This document shows positions 21,768-35,784 of a stretch of DNA of 64,000 nucleotides, one piece after another (the first letter of the stretch is position 1; each line of letters begins with the position of its first letter). A model generated the notes under the pieces. The model made no database searches, was not told the DNA's origin, and was given only the letters and a program-made list of their open reading frames with translations. This DNA comes from Panorpa germanica (Eukaryota; Arthropoda; Insecta; Mecoptera; Panorpidae): positions 12,720,759-12,784,758 of the forward strand of contig OY783204.1 in assembly GCA_963678705.1 (NCBI GenBank). The letters run 5' to 3'. Position numbers and translations under genes: made by a program.

Positions 21768-23353
21768 CGATAGACAAAAAAAGTGATAATAATTAGGTTA
21801 GTGTTAGTGCTAAAACATCAAGTGGTTTAAAATTCAAGAAATCTGTAGAGATATATAAGGAAGACCTCATATAAACACTACAAATATACGGAAGACAAAA
21901 GGTTGCCGCCCACTATCAAGTAAGTCGAATAACATTAACTATAAATAATATTAAAACACAAGAATTAGCTTATATAAATGCGTGTTTTAAATAATAATGA
22001 GAGTGTATTAATTGTTATAAGTGATTAAGTGAACAATATATGCGGTTTTCTTGGAAATAGTGATTGATCGTTCATAAACATTCAATGGTAACAAACAAAT
22101 GGTAAGTAAGTAGGCATAAGTACAAGTATGTATATGAGATATTTATAGAAATTCAGTGTGCCTTTGTTGATGTCCGGTGGCCAAGTGACCTTTAAAGAAT
22201 TAGACCGGCAAAAACCTATAGGTACGTCTACTGCGCTATGGAGAACTATTTTCATTGTCGAACATTATTTTATAAACCGATTACCGTTCCATGAAAAGGC
22301 AACTATCTAAGGGTTGTCCTCAGCGATCTGTAATGGGGCCTGAGCTCTGGAACATGGTATTCGACGAGAACTGTGTTTCTTACTCGAAAGGTTGTGTAGA
22401 CATATGTTTTGCCAACGATAATGTGATCCTTATCGGTACAAATAGTACAGAAACCCTAGAAAGTCGTTCTCGACCTGCTATATATAAAATCTGTAGTTTC
22501 TTGAAGCTACAAAGCTACGAGACAAATACAGTAACAACGAATGATAAACTTGTAACACACCTTGCGCGTGTCACAAGGACGGAATGAAGCTTAAACTCGG
22601 CAACTATGCCGACACTATACAAGGGGGCATTTATGCTAATAGTTGTGTATTGTGCTTCGGCATGGTATTACAGGATCAATCTTCCAGATCTTCCATGCAA
22701 AGAACTATGTTATTGACGATGACGCGTTGTTGCAGAACTGTATCTACAGAAGTGGTGCAAGTGATATTGGGGACAATTCCTTTAGATTTAAAAATCACTT
22801 ATGCACTTACTCAAGTACAAATTACGCTAGAACTGAAACAATCAAATTTTAATGATTTAAAATTAATGCGACAAATTTCGAGGAGTTAAAGTTAATGCGG
22901 CTGTAGGATAAAAGTCTGGAGACGATACCAAATATATTGCCAAAAAGATGAATGCATATATGCATAAGCTCTGGCAAGACAGATAGAACTTAATACAAAA
23001 AGGAAGACCTACGTATTGGTTTACCACGACGTTAATATTGCTTTGCAACACAAGTGGTTCTTATCTACTATGTGTGTGATCGGCTCCTGCTACTTTAGGT
23101 GAAAAAAGTGATTAAAAGTGAGAAATTAATTATTGAAAAAAATTAAATAAATTATATGAATACTTTTTCAAACGAAAGGTATTTAAGTTTGTTTTAAATT
23201 TGTGTTAATTTACCCTAAACAAAGTGTTTTTACAAAAGTTTGACAGGTGGAAACTAGTGTTAAAAACGATATTTTCATTACGCGTACACGCGGTCTTATA
23301 AACATAACCTCAAATTTGTAACTTTGATGTTTGATATAAGACAATAATAAGTG
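21768..23353 (+). repeat. Array unit 15 (B type, 1,586 bp)
   Basis: Carries at least eight private variants (gaattagctt, ttcataaaca, ggtacaaatag, aaagtcgttc, cacttatgc, gatagaactt, ttaccacgacg, cgaaaggta) found together elsewhere only in unit 31. The stem-loop right arm is mutated (aaaggtatt). Confidence 0.95.
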
Positions 23354-26300
23354 CGATAGACAAAAAAAGTGATAATAATTAGGTTAGTGTTAGTGCTAAA
23401 ACATCAAGTGGTTTAAAATTCAAGAAATCTGTAGAGATATATAAGGAAGACCTCATTTAAACACTACAAATATACGGAAGACAAAAGGTTGCCGCCCACT
23501 ATCAAGTAAGTCGAATAACATTAACTATAAATAATATTAAAACACAAGAATTAGTTTATATTAATGCGTGTTTTTAATAATAATGAGAGTGTATTAATTG
23601 TTATAAGTGATTAAGTGAACAATATATGCGGTTTTCTTGGAAATAGTGATTGATCGTTCATGAACATTCAATGGTAACAAACAAATGGTAAGTAAGTAGG
23701 CATAAGTACAAGTATGTATATGAGATATTTATAGAAATTCAGTGTGCCTTTGTTAATGTCCGGTGGCCAAGTGACCTTCAAAGAATTAGACCGGCAAAAA
23801 CCTATAGGTACGTCTACTGCGCTATGGAGAACTATTTTCATTGTCGAACATTATTTTCCAAACCGATTACCGTTCCATGAAAAGGCAACTATCTAAAAGT
23901 TGTCCTAAGCGATCTGTAATGGGGCCTGAGCTCTGGAACATGGTATTCGACGAGAACTGTGTTTCTCACTCGAGAGGTTGTGTAGACATATGTTTTGCCA
24001 ACGATAATGTGATCCTTATCGGTGCAAATAGTACAGAAACCCTAGAAAGCCGTTCTCGACCTGCTATATATAAAATCTGTAGTTTCTTGAAGCTACAAAG
24101 CTACGAAACAAATACAGTAACAACGAATGATAAACTTGTAACACACCTTGCGCGTGTCACAAGGACGGAATGAAGCTTAAACTCGGCAACTATGCCGACA
24201 CTATACAAGGGAGCATTTATGCTAATAGTTGTAAATTGTGCTTCGGCATGGTATTACAGGATCAATCTTCCAGATCTTTCATGCAAAGAACTATGTTATT
24301 GACGATGACGCGTTGTTGCAGAACTGTATCTACAGAAGTGGTGCAAGTGATATTGGGGACAATTCCTTTAGATTTAAAAATCACTCATGCACTTACTCTA
24401 GTACAAACTAATCTAGAACTGAAAAAATCAAATTTTGATGATTTAAAATTAATGCGACAAATTTCGAGGATTTAAAGTTAATGCGGATGTAAGATAAAAG
24501 TCTGGAGACGATACCAAATATATTGCCAAAGAGATGAATGCATATATGCATAAGCTCTGCCAAGACAGATGGGACTTAATACAAAAAGGAAGACCTACGT
24601 ATTGGTTTACAAGGACGTTAATATTGCTTTGCAACACAAGTGGTTCCTATCTACTATGTGTGTGATCGGCTCCTGCTACTTTAGGTGAAAAAAGTGATTA
24701 AAAGTGAGAAATTAATTATGGAAAAAAATTAAATAAATTATATGAATACTTTTTCAAACGAAAAGTATTTAAGTTTGTTTTAAATTTGTGTTAATTTGCC
24801 CTAAACAAAGTGTTTTTACAAAAGTTTGACAGGTGGAAACCAGTGTTAAAAACGAATTTTTCATTACGCGTACACGCGGTCTTATAAACATAACCTCAAA
24901 TTTGGAACTTTGATGTTTGATATAAGACATTAATAAGTGCGATAGATAAAAAAAGTGATAATAATTAGGTTAGTGTTAGTGCTAAAACATCAAGTTGTTT
25001 AAAATTCAAGAAATCTGTAGAGATATATAAGGAAGACCTCATATAAACACTACAAATATACGGAAGACAAAAGGTTGCCGCCCACTATCAAGTAAGTCGA
25101 ATAACATTAACTATAAATAATATTAAAACACAAGAATTAGTTTATATAAATGCGTGTTTTGAATAATAATGATAGTGTATTAATTGTTATAAGTGATTAA
25201 GTGAACAATATATGCGGTTTTCTTGAAAATAGTGATTGATCGTTCATGAACATTCAATGGTAACAAACAAATGGTAAGTAAGTAGGCATAAGTACAAGTA
25301 TATATATGATATATTTATAAAAATTCAGTGTGCCTTTGTTGATGTCCGGTGGCCAAGTGACCTTCAAAGAAATATACCGGCAAAAACCTGTAGATACTTC
25401 TATTGCGCTATGAAAAACTATTTTCATTGTCGAACATTATTTTACAAACCGATTACCGTTCCATGAAAAGGCAACTATCTAAAGGTTGTCCTCAGCGATC
25501 TGTAATGGGGCCTGAGCTCTGGAACATGGTATTCGACGAGAACTGTGTTTCTCACTCGAAAGGTTGTGTAGACATATGTTTTGCCAACGATAATGTGATC
25601 CTTATCGGTGCAAATAGTACACAAACCCTAGAAAGCCGTTCTCGACCTGCTATATATAAAATCTGTAGTTTCTTGAAGCTACAAAGCTACGAAACAAATA
25701 CAGTAACAACGAATGATAAACTTGTAACACACCTTGCGCGTGTCACAAGGACGGAGTGAAGCTTAAACTCGGCAACTATGCCGACACTATACAAGGGGGC
25801 ATTTATGCTAATAGTTGTGTATTGTGCTTCGGCATGGTATTACAGGATCAATCTTCCAGATCTTCCATGCAAATAACTATGTTATTGACGATGACGCGTT
25901 GTTGCAGAACTGTATCTACAGAAGTGGTGCAAGTGATATTGGGGACAATTCCTTTAGATTTAAAAATCACTCATGCACTTACTCAAGTACAAATTACGCT
26001 AGAACTGAAAAAATGAAATTTTGATGATTTAAAATTAATGCGACAAATTTCGAGGATTTAAAGTTAACGCGGCTGTAGGATAAAAGTCTGGAGACGATAC
26101 CAAATATATTGCCAAAGAGATGAATACATATATGCATAAGCTCTGGCAAGACAGATGGGACTTAATACAAAAAGGAAAACCTACGTATTGGTTTACAAGG
26201 ACGTTAATATTGCTTTGCAACACAAGTGGTTCCTATCTACTATGTGTGTGATCGGCTCCTGCTACTTTAGGTGAAAAAAGTGATTAAAAGTGAGAAATTA

Positions 26301-26386
26301 ATTATTGAAAAAAATTAAATAAATTATATAAATACTTTTTCAAACGAAAAGTATTTAAGTTTGTTTTAAATTTGTGTTAATTTACC
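23215..26386 (+). repeat. 3,172-bp dimer, copy 1
   Basis: Covers units 16 and 17. The left edge lies between cgaaaggt (~23175, not shared) and gtggaaactag plus aaacgatatttt (~23245, shared with 26415). The next 3,172 bp is an almost exact repeat. Confidence 0.9.
23354..24939 (+). repeat. Array unit 16 (B type, 1,586 bp)
   Basis: Has ttattttccaaacc, ctcgagagg (a CTCGAG site) and gttgtaaattg. Near-identical to unit 18, 3,172 bp downstream. The KSCPKR variant of the GCPQ motif region is private to units 16 and 18. Confidence 0.95.
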
Positions 26387-26525
26387 CTAAACAAAGTGTT
26401 TTTACAAAAGTTTGACAGGTGGAAACTAGTGTTAAAAACGATATTTTCATTACGCGTACACGCGGTCTTATAAACATAACCTCAAATTTGTAACTTTGAT
26501 GTTTGATATAAGACAATAATAAGTG
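24940..26525 (+). repeat. Array unit 17 (B type, 1,586 bp)
   Basis: Near-identical to unit 19, 3,172 bp downstream: both have gctatgaaaaac where others have gctatggagaac. A private tttgaataat at ~25158 separates them. Confidence 0.95.
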
Positions 26526-29500
26526 CGATAGACAAAAAAAGTGATAATAATTAGGTTAGTGTTAGTGCTAAAACATCAAGTGGTTTAAAATTCAAGAAAT
26601 CTGTAGAGATATATAAGGAAGACCTCATTTAAACACTACAAATATACGGAAGACAAAAGGTTGCCGCCCACTATCAAGTAAGTCGAATAACATTAACTAT
26701 AAATAATATTAAAACACAAGAATTAGTTTATATTAATGCGTGTTTTTAATAATAATGAGAGTGTATTAATTGTTATAAGTGATTAAGTGAACAATATATG
26801 CGGTTTTCTTGGAAATAGTGATTGATCGTTCATGAACATTCAATGGTAACAAACAAATGGTAAGTAGGTAGGCATAAGTACAAGTATGTATATGAGATAT
26901 TTATAGAAATTCAGTGTGCCTTTGTTAATGTCCGGTGGCCAAGTGACCTTCAAAGAATTAGACCGGCAAAAACCTATAGGTACGTCTACTGCGCTATGGA
27001 GAACTATTTTCATTGTCGAACATTATTTTCCAAACCGATTACCGTTCCATGAAAAGGCAACTATCTAAAAGTTGTCCTAAGCGATCTGTAATGGGGCCTG
27101 AGCTCTGGAACATGGTATTCGACGAGAACTGTGTTTCTCACTCGAGAGGTTGTGTAGACATATGTTTTGCCAACGATAATGTGATCCTTATCGGTGCAAA
27201 TAGTACAGAAACCCTAGAAAGCCGTTCTCGACCTGCTATATATAAAATCTGTAGTTTCTTGAAGCTACAAAGCTACGAAACAAATACAGTAACAACGAAT
27301 GATAAACTTGTAACACACCTTGCGCGTGTCACAAGGACGGAATGAAGCTTAAACTCGGCAACTATGCCGACACTATACAAGGGAGCATTTATGCTAATAG
27401 TTGTAAATTGTGCTTCGGCATGGTATTACAGGATCAATCTTCCAGATCTTTCATGCAAAGAACTATGTTATTGACGATGACGCGTTGTTGCAGAACTGTA
27501 TCTACAGAAGTGGTGCAAGTGATATTGGGGACAATTCCTTTAGATTTAAAAATCACTCATGCACTTACTCTAGTACAAACTAATCTAGAACTGAAAAAAT
27601 CAAATTTTGATGATTTAAAATTAATGCGACAAATTTCGAGGATTTAAAGTTAATGCGGATGTAAGATAAAAGTCTGGAGACGATACCAAATATATTGCCA
27701 AAGAGATGAATGCATATATGCATAAGCTCTGCCAAGACAGATGGGACTTAATACAAAAAGGAAGACCTACGTATTGGTTTACAAGGACGTTAATATTGCT
27801 TTGCAACACAAGTGGTTCCTATCTACTATGTGTGTGATCGGCTCCTGCTACTTTAGGTGAAAAAAGTGATTAAAAGTGAGAAATTAATTATGGAAAAAAA
27901 TTAAATAAATTATATGAATACTTTTTCAAACGAAAAGTATTTAAGTTTGTTTTAAATTTGTGTTAATTTGCCCTAAACAAAGTGTTTTTACAAAAGTTTG
28001 ACAGGTGGAAACCAGTGTTAAAAACGAATTTTTCATTACGCGTACACGCGGTCTTATAAACATAACCTCAAATTTGGAACTTTGATGTTTGATATAAGAC
28101 ATTAATAAGTGCGATAGATAAAAAAAGTGATAATAATTAGGTTAGTGTTAGTGCTAAAACATCAAGTTGTTTAAAATTCAAGAAATCTGTAGAGATATAT
28201 AAGGAAGACCTCATATAAACACTACAAATATACGGAAGACAAAAGGTTGCCGCCCACTATCAAGTAAGTCGAATAACATTAACTATAAATAATATTAAAA
28301 CACAAGAATTAGTTTATATAAATGCGTGTTTTAAATAATAATGATAGTGTATTAATTGTTATAAGTGATTAAGTGAACAATATATGCGGTTTTCTTGAAA
28401 ATAGTGATTGATCGTTCATGAACATTCAATGGTAACAAACAAATGGTAAGTAAGTAGGCATAAGTACAAGTATATATATGATATATTTATAAAAATTCAG
28501 TGTGCCTTTGTTGATGTCCGGTGGCCAAGTGACCTTCAAAGAAATATACCGGCAAAAACCTGTAGATACTTCTATTGCGCTATGAAAAACTATTTTCATT
28601 GTCGAACATTATTTTACAAACCGATTACCGTTCCATGAAAAGGCAACTATCTAAAGGTTGTCCTCAGCGATCTGTAATGGGGCCTGAGCTCTGGAACATG
28701 GTATTCGACGAGAACTGTGTTTCTCACTCGAAAGGTTGTGTAGACATATGTTTTGCCAACGATAATGTGATCCTTATCGGTGCAAATAGTACACAAACCC
28801 TAGAAAGCCGTTCTCGACCTGCTATATATAAAATCTGTAGTTTCTTGAAGCTACAAAGCTACGAAACAAATACAGTAACAACGAATGATAAACTTGTAAC
28901 ACACCTTGCGCGTGTCACAAGGACGGAGTGAAGCTTAAACTCGGCAACTATGCCGACACTATACAAGGGGGCATTTATGCTAATAGTTGTGTATTGTGCT
29001 TCGGCATGGTATTACAGGATCAATCTTCCAGATCTTCCATGCAAATAACTATGTTATTGACGATGACGCGTTGTTGCAGAACTGTATCTACAGAAGTGGT
29101 GCAAGTGATATTGGGGACAATTCCTTTAGATTTAAAAATCACTCATGCACTTACTCAAGTACAAATTACGCTAGAACTGAAAAAATGAAATTTTGATGAT
29201 TTAAAATTAATGCGACAAATTTCGAGGATTTAAAGTTAACGCGGCTGTAGGATAAAAGTCTGGAGACGATACCAAATATATTGCCAAAGAGATGAATACA
29301 TATATGCATAAGCTCTGGCAAGACAGATGGGACTTAATACAAAAAGGAAAACCTACGTATTGGTTTACAAGGACGTTAATATTGCTTTGCAACACAAGTG
29401 GTTCCTATCTACTATGTGTGTGATCGGCTCCTGCTACTTTAGGTGAAAAAAGTGATTAAAAGTGAGAAATTAATTATTGAAAAAAATTAAATAAATTATA

Positions 29501-29558
29501 TAAATACTTTTTCAAACGAAAAGTATTTAAGTTTGTTTTAAATTTGTGTTAATTTACC
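26387..29558 (+). repeat. 3,172-bp dimer, copy 2
   Basis: Covers units 18 and 19. Only a few single-base differences from copy 1 were seen (near 26872 and 28331). It ends before gacagatgg at ~29587. Confidence 0.9.
26526..28111 (+). repeat. Array unit 18 (B type, 1,586 bp)
   Basis: Copy of unit 16. A private gtaggtagg at ~26870 (gtaagtagg elsewhere) is one of very few differences. Confidence 0.95.
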
Positions 29559-29697
29559 CTAAACAAAGTGTTTTTACAAAAGTTTGACAGATGGAAACTA
29601 GTGTTAAAAACGAATTTTTCATTACGCGTACACGCGGTCTTATAAACATAACCTCAAATTTGTAACTTTGATGTTTGATATAAGACAATAATAAGTG
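28112..29697 (+). repeat. Array unit 19 (B type, 1,586 bp)
   Basis: Copy of unit 17 up to about 29587, where gacagatgg replaces the gacaggtgg of unit 17 and marks the right limit of the duplicated dimer. Confidence 0.95.
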
Positions 29698-31271
29698 CGA
29701 TAGACAAAAAAAGTGATAATAATTAGGTTAGTGTTAGTGCTAAAACATCAAGTGGTTTAAAATTCAAGAAATCTGTAGAGATATATAAGGAAGACCTCAT
29801 ATAAACACTACAAATATACGGAAGACAAAAGGTTGCCGCCCACTATCAAGTAAGTCGAATAACATTAACTATAAATAATATTAAAACACAAGAATTAGTT
29901 TATATTAATGCGTGTTTTTAATAATAATGAGAGTGTATTAATTGTTATAAGTGATTAAGTGAACAATATATGCGGTTTTCTTGGAAATAGTGATTGATCG
30001 GTCATGAACTTTCAATGGTAACAAACAAATGGTAAGTAAGTAGGCATAAGTACAAGTATGTATATGAGATATTTATAGAAATTCAGTGTGCCTTTGTTAA
30101 TGTCCGGTGGCCAAGTGACCTTCAAAGAATTAGACCGGCAAAAACCTATAGGTACGTCTACTGCGCTATGGAGAACTATTTTCATTGTCGAACATTATTT
30201 TCCAAACCGATTACCGTTCCATGAAAAGGCAACTATCTAAAGGTTGTCCTCAGCGATCTGTAATGGGGCCTGAGCTCTGGAACATGGTATTCGACGAGAA
30301 CTGTGTTTCTCACTCGAGAGGTTGTGTAGACATATGTTTTGCCAACGATAATGTGATCCTTATCGGTGCAAATAGTACAGAAACCCTAGAAAGCCGTTCT
30401 CGACCTGCTATATATAAAATCTGTAGTTTCTTGAAGCTACAAAGCTACGAAACAAATACAGTAACAACGAATGATAAACTTGTAACACACCTTGCGCGTG
30501 TCACAAGGACGGAATGAAGCTTAAACTCGGCAACTATGCCGACACTATACAAGGGAGCATTTATGCTAATAGTTGTAAATTGTGCTTCGGCATGGTATTA
30601 CAGGATCAATCTTCCAGATCTTTCATGCAAAGAACTATGTTATTGACGATGACGCGTTGTTGCAGAACTGTATCTACAGAAGTGGTGCAAGTGATATTGG
30701 GGACAATTCCTTTAGATTTAAAAATCACTCATGTACAAATTACGCTAGAACAAAAAAAATTAAATTTTGATGATTTAAAATTAATGCGACAAATTTCGAG
30801 GATTTAAAGTTAATGCGGCTGTAGGATAAAAGTCTGGAGACGATACCAAATATATTGCTAAAGAGATGAATGCATATATGCATAAGCTCTGGCAAGACAG
30901 ATGGGACTTAATACAAAAAGGAAGACCTACGTATTGGTTTACAAGGACGTTAATATTGCTTTACAACACAAGTGGTTCCTATCTACTATGTGTGTGATCG
31001 GCTCCAGCTACTTTAGGTGAAAAAAGTGATTAAAAGTGAGAAATAAATTATGGAAAAAAATTAAATAAATTATATGAATACTTTTTTTAACGAAAAGTAT
31101 TTAAGTTTGTTTTAAATTTGTGTTAATTTACCCTAAACAAAGTGTTTTTACAAAAGTTTGACAGGTGGAAACCAGTGTTAAAAACGAATTTTTCATTACG
31201 CGTACACGCGGTCTTATAAACATAACCTCAAATTTGTAACTTTGATGTTTGATATAAGACATTAATAAGTG
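29698..31271 (+). repeat. Array unit 20 (B type, 1,574 bp)
   Basis: A 12-bp deletion near 30733 removes the cacttactcaag segment. It shares ttattttcc, ctcgagagg, gttgtaaattg, ggctccagc and acttttttta with units 36 and 40. Confidence 0.95.
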
Positions 31272-32611
31272 CTAAAGACAAAAAAAGTGATAATAATTAG
31301 GTTAGTGTTAGTGCTAAAACATCAAGTGGTTTAAAATTCAAGAAATCTGTAGAGATATATAAGGAAGACCTCATATAAACACTACAAATTTACGGAAGAC
31401 AAAAGGTTGCCGCCCACTATCAAGTAAGTCGAATAACATTAACTATAAATAATATTAAAACACAAGAATTAGTTTATATAAATGCGCTTTTTAAATAATA
31501 ATGAGAGAATAATTGTCGAACATTATTTTACAAACCGATTACCGTTCCATGAAAAGGCAACTATCTAAGGGTTGTCCTCAGCGATCTGTAATGGGGCCTG
31601 AGCTCTGGAACATGGTATTCGACGAGAACTGTGTTTCTTACTCGAAAGGTTGTGTAGACATATGTTTTGCCAACGATAATGTGATCCTTATCAGTGCAAA
31701 TAGTACAGAAACCCTAGAAAGCCGTTCTCGACCTGCTATATATTAAATCTGTAGTTTCTTGAAGCTACAAATCTACGAAACAAATACAGTAACAACGAAT
31801 GATAAACTTGTAACACACCTTGCGCGTGTCACAAGGACGGAATGAAGCTTAAACTCGGCAACTATGCCAACACTATACAAGGGGGCATTTATGCTAATAG
31901 TTGTGTATTGTGCTTTGGCATGGTATTACAGGATCAATCTTCCAGATCTTCCATGCAAAGAACTATGTTATTGACGATGACGCGTTGTTGCAGAACTGTA
32001 TCTACAGAAGTGGTGCAAGTGATATTGGAGACAATTCCTTTAGATTTAAAAATCACTCATGCACTTACTCAAGTACAAATTAATCTAGAACTGAAAAAAT
32101 CAAATTTTGATGATTTAAAATTAATGCGACAAATTTCGAGGATTTAAAGTTAATGCGGATGTAAGATAAAAGTCTGGAGACGATACCAAATATATTGCCA
32201 AAGAGATGAATGCATATATGCATAAGCTCTGCCAAGACAGATGGGACTTAATACAAAAAGAAAGACCTACGTATTGGTTTACAAGGACGTTAAAATTGCT
32301 TTGCAACACAAGTGGTTCCTATCTACTATGTGTGTGATCGGCTCCTGCTACTTTAGGTGAAAAAAGTGATTAAAAGTGAGAAATTAATTATGGAAAAAAA
32401 TTAAATAAATTATATGAATACTTTTTCAAACGAAACGTATTTAAGTTTGTTTTAAATTTGTGTTAATTTACCCTAAACAAAGTGTTTTTACAAAAGTTTG
32501 ACAGGTGGAAACCAGTGTTAAAAACGAATTTTTCATTACGCGTACACGCGGTCTTATAAACATAACCTCAAATTTGTAACTTTGATGTTTGATATAAGAC
32601 ATTAATAAGTG
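31272..32611 (+). repeat. Array unit 21 (B type, 1,340 bp, internally deleted)
   Basis: About 246 bp is deleted between atgagag (ending 31507) and aattgtcgaac. The loss includes the splice-donor-like motif and the motif A coding segment. There is also a private TAA at 31744-31746. Confidence 0.95.
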
Positions 32612-34198
32612 CGATAGATAAAAAAAAGTGATAATAATTAGGTTAGTGTTAGTGCTAAAACATCAAGTGGTTTAAAATTCAAGAAATCTGTAGAGATATA
32701 TAAGGAAGACCTCATATAAACACTACAAATATACGGAAGACAAAAGGTTGCCGCCCACTATCAAGTAAGTCGAATAACATTAACTATAAATAATATTAAA
32801 ACACAAGAATAAGTTTATATAAATGCGTGTTTTAAATAATAATGATAGTGTATTAATTGTTATAAGTGATTAAGTGAACAATATATGCGGTTTTCTTGAA
32901 AATAGTGATTGATCGTTCATGAACATTCAATGGTAACAAACAAATGGTAAGTAAGTAGGCATAAGTACAAGTATGTATATGATATATTTATAGAAATTCA
33001 GTGTGCCTTTGTTGATGTCCGGTGGCTAAGTGACCTTTAAAGAATTAGACCGGCAAAAACCTATAGGTACGTCTACTGCGCTATGGAGAACTATTTTCAT
33101 TGTCGAACATTATTTTACAAACCAATTACCGTTCCATGAAAAGGCAACTATCTAAGGGTTGTCCTCAGCGATCTGTAATGGGGCCTGAGCTCTGGAACAT
33201 GGTATTCGACGAGAACTGTGTTTCTTACTCGAAAGGTTGTGTAGACATATGTTTTGCCAACGATAATGTGATCCTTATCGGTGCAAATAGTACAGAAACC
33301 CTAAAAAGCCGTTCTCGACCTGCTATATATAAAATCTGTAGTTTCTTGAAGCTACAAAGCTACGAGACAAATACAGTAACAACGAATGATAAACTTGTAA
33401 CACACCTTGCGCGTGTCACAAGGACGGAATGAAGCTTAAACTCGGCAACTATGCCGACACTATACAAGGGGGCATTTATGCTAATAGTTGTGTATTGTGC
33501 TTCGGCATGGTATTACAGGATCAATCTTCCAGATCTTCCATGCAAAGAACTATGTTATTGACGATGACGCGTTGTTGCAGAACTGTATCTACAGAAGTGG
33601 TGCAAGTGATATTGGGGACAATTCCTTTAGATTTAAAAATCACTCATGCACTTACTCAAGTACAAATTACGCTAGAACTGAAAAAATCAAATTTTAATGA
33701 TTTAAAATTAATGCGACAAATTTTGAGGATTTAAAGTTAATGCGGCTGTAGGATAAAAGTCTGGAGACGATACCAAATATATTGCCAAAGAGATGAATGC
33801 ATATATGCATAAGCTCTGGCAAGACAGATGGGACTTAATACAAAAAGGAAGACCTACGTATTGGTTTACAAGGACGTTAATATTGCTTTGCAACACAAGT
33901 GGTTCCTATCTACTATGTGTGTGATCGGCTCCTGCTACTTTAGGTGAAAAAAGTGATTAAAAGTGTGAAATTAATTATTGAAAAAAATTAAATAAATTAT
34001 ATGAATACTTTTTCAAACGAAAAGTATTTAAGTTTGTTTTAAATTTGTGTTAATTTACCCTAAACAAAGTGTTTTTACAAAAGTTTGACAGGTGGAAACT
34101 AGTGTTAAAAACGAATTTTTCATTACGCGTACACGCGGTCTTATAAACATAACCTCAACTTTGTAACTTTAATGTTTGATATAAGACAATAATAAGTG
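32612..34198 (+). repeat. Array unit 22 (B type, 1,587 bp)
   Basis: Has one extra A in the start A-tract (gataaaaaaaag). The left half shares aagaataag and cttgaaaatag with units 37 and 41. The upstream stem-loop arm is mutated (cgaaacgtatt at ~32434). Confidence 0.95.
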
Positions 34199-35784
34199 CG
34201 ATAGACAAAAAAAGTGATAATAATTAGGTTAGTGTTAGTGCTAAAACATCAAGTGGTTTAAAATTCAAGAAATCTGTAGAGATATATAAGGAAGACCTCA
34301 TATAAACACTACAAATATACGGAAGACAAAAGGTTGCCGCCCACTATCAAGTAAGTCGAATAACATTAACTATAAATAATATTAAAACACAAGAATTAGT
34401 TTATATAAATGCGTGTTTTAAATAATAATGAGAGTGTATTAATTGTTATAAGTGATTAAGTGAACAATATATGCGGTTTTCTTGGAAATAGTGATTGATC
34501 GTTCATGAACATTCAATGGTAACAAACAAATGGTAAGTAAGTAGGCATAAGTACAAGTATGTATATGAGATATTTATAGAAATTCAGTGTGCCTTTGTTG
34601 ATGTCCGGTGGCCAAGTGACCTTTAAAGAATTAGACCGGCAAAAACCTATAGGTACGTCTACTGCGCTATGGAGAACTATTTTCATTGTCGAACATTATT
34701 ATACAAACCGATTACCGTTCCATGAAAAGGCAACTATCTAAGGGTTGTCCTCAGCGATCTGTAATGGGGCCTGAGCTCTGGAACATGGTATTCGACGAGA
34801 ACTGTGTTTCTTACTCGAAAGGTTGTGTAGACATATGTTTTGCCAACGATAATGTGATCCTTATCGGTGCAAATAGTACAGAAACCCTAGAAAGCCGTTC
34901 TCGACCTGCTATTTATAAAATCTGTAGTTTCTTGAAGCTACAAAGCTACGAGACAAATACAGTAACAACGAATGATAAACTTGTAACACACCTTGCGCGT
35001 GTCACAAGGACGGAATGAAGCTTAAACTCGGCAACTATGCCGACACTATACAAGGGGGCATTTATGCTAATAGTTGTGTATTGTGCTTCGGCATGGTATT
35101 ACAGGATCAATCTTCCAGATCTTCCATGCAAAGAACTATGTTATTGACGATGACGCGTTGTTGCAGAACTGTATCTACAAAAGTGGTGCAAGTGATATTG
35201 GGGACAATTCCTTTAGATTTAAAAATCACTCATGCATTTACTTAAGTACAAATTACGCTAGAACTGAAAAATATAAATTTTGATGATTTAAAATTAATGC
35301 GACAAATTTCGAGGATTTAAAGTTAATGCGGATGTAGGATAAAAGTCTGAAGACGATACCAAATATATTGCTAAAGAGATGAATGCATATATGCATAAGC
35401 TCTGGCAAGACAGATGGGACTTAATACAATAAGGAAGACCTACGTATTAGTTTACAAGGACGTTAATATTGCTTTGCAACACAAGTGGTTCCTATCTACT
35501 ATGTGTGTGATCGGCTCCTGCTACTTTAGGTGAAAAAAGTGATTAAAAGTGAGAAATTAATTATTGAAAAAAATTAAATAAATTATATGAATACTTTTTC
35601 AAACGAAAAGTATTTAAGTTTGTTTTAAATTTGTAGTAATTTACCCTAAACAAAGTGTTTTTACAAAAGTTTGACAGGTGGAAACTAGTGTTAAAAACGA
35701 ATTTTTCATTACGCGTACACGCGGTCTTATAAACATAACCTCAAATTTGTAACTTTGATGTTTGATATAAGACAATAATAAGTG
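34199..35784 (+). repeat. Array unit 23 (B type, 1,586 bp)
   Basis: Has attattatacaaacc, a variant also seen in the first arm of the partial duplications in units 35 and 39. Private bases: acaataagg and gtattagttt in the WQDRWD segment. Confidence 0.95.
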
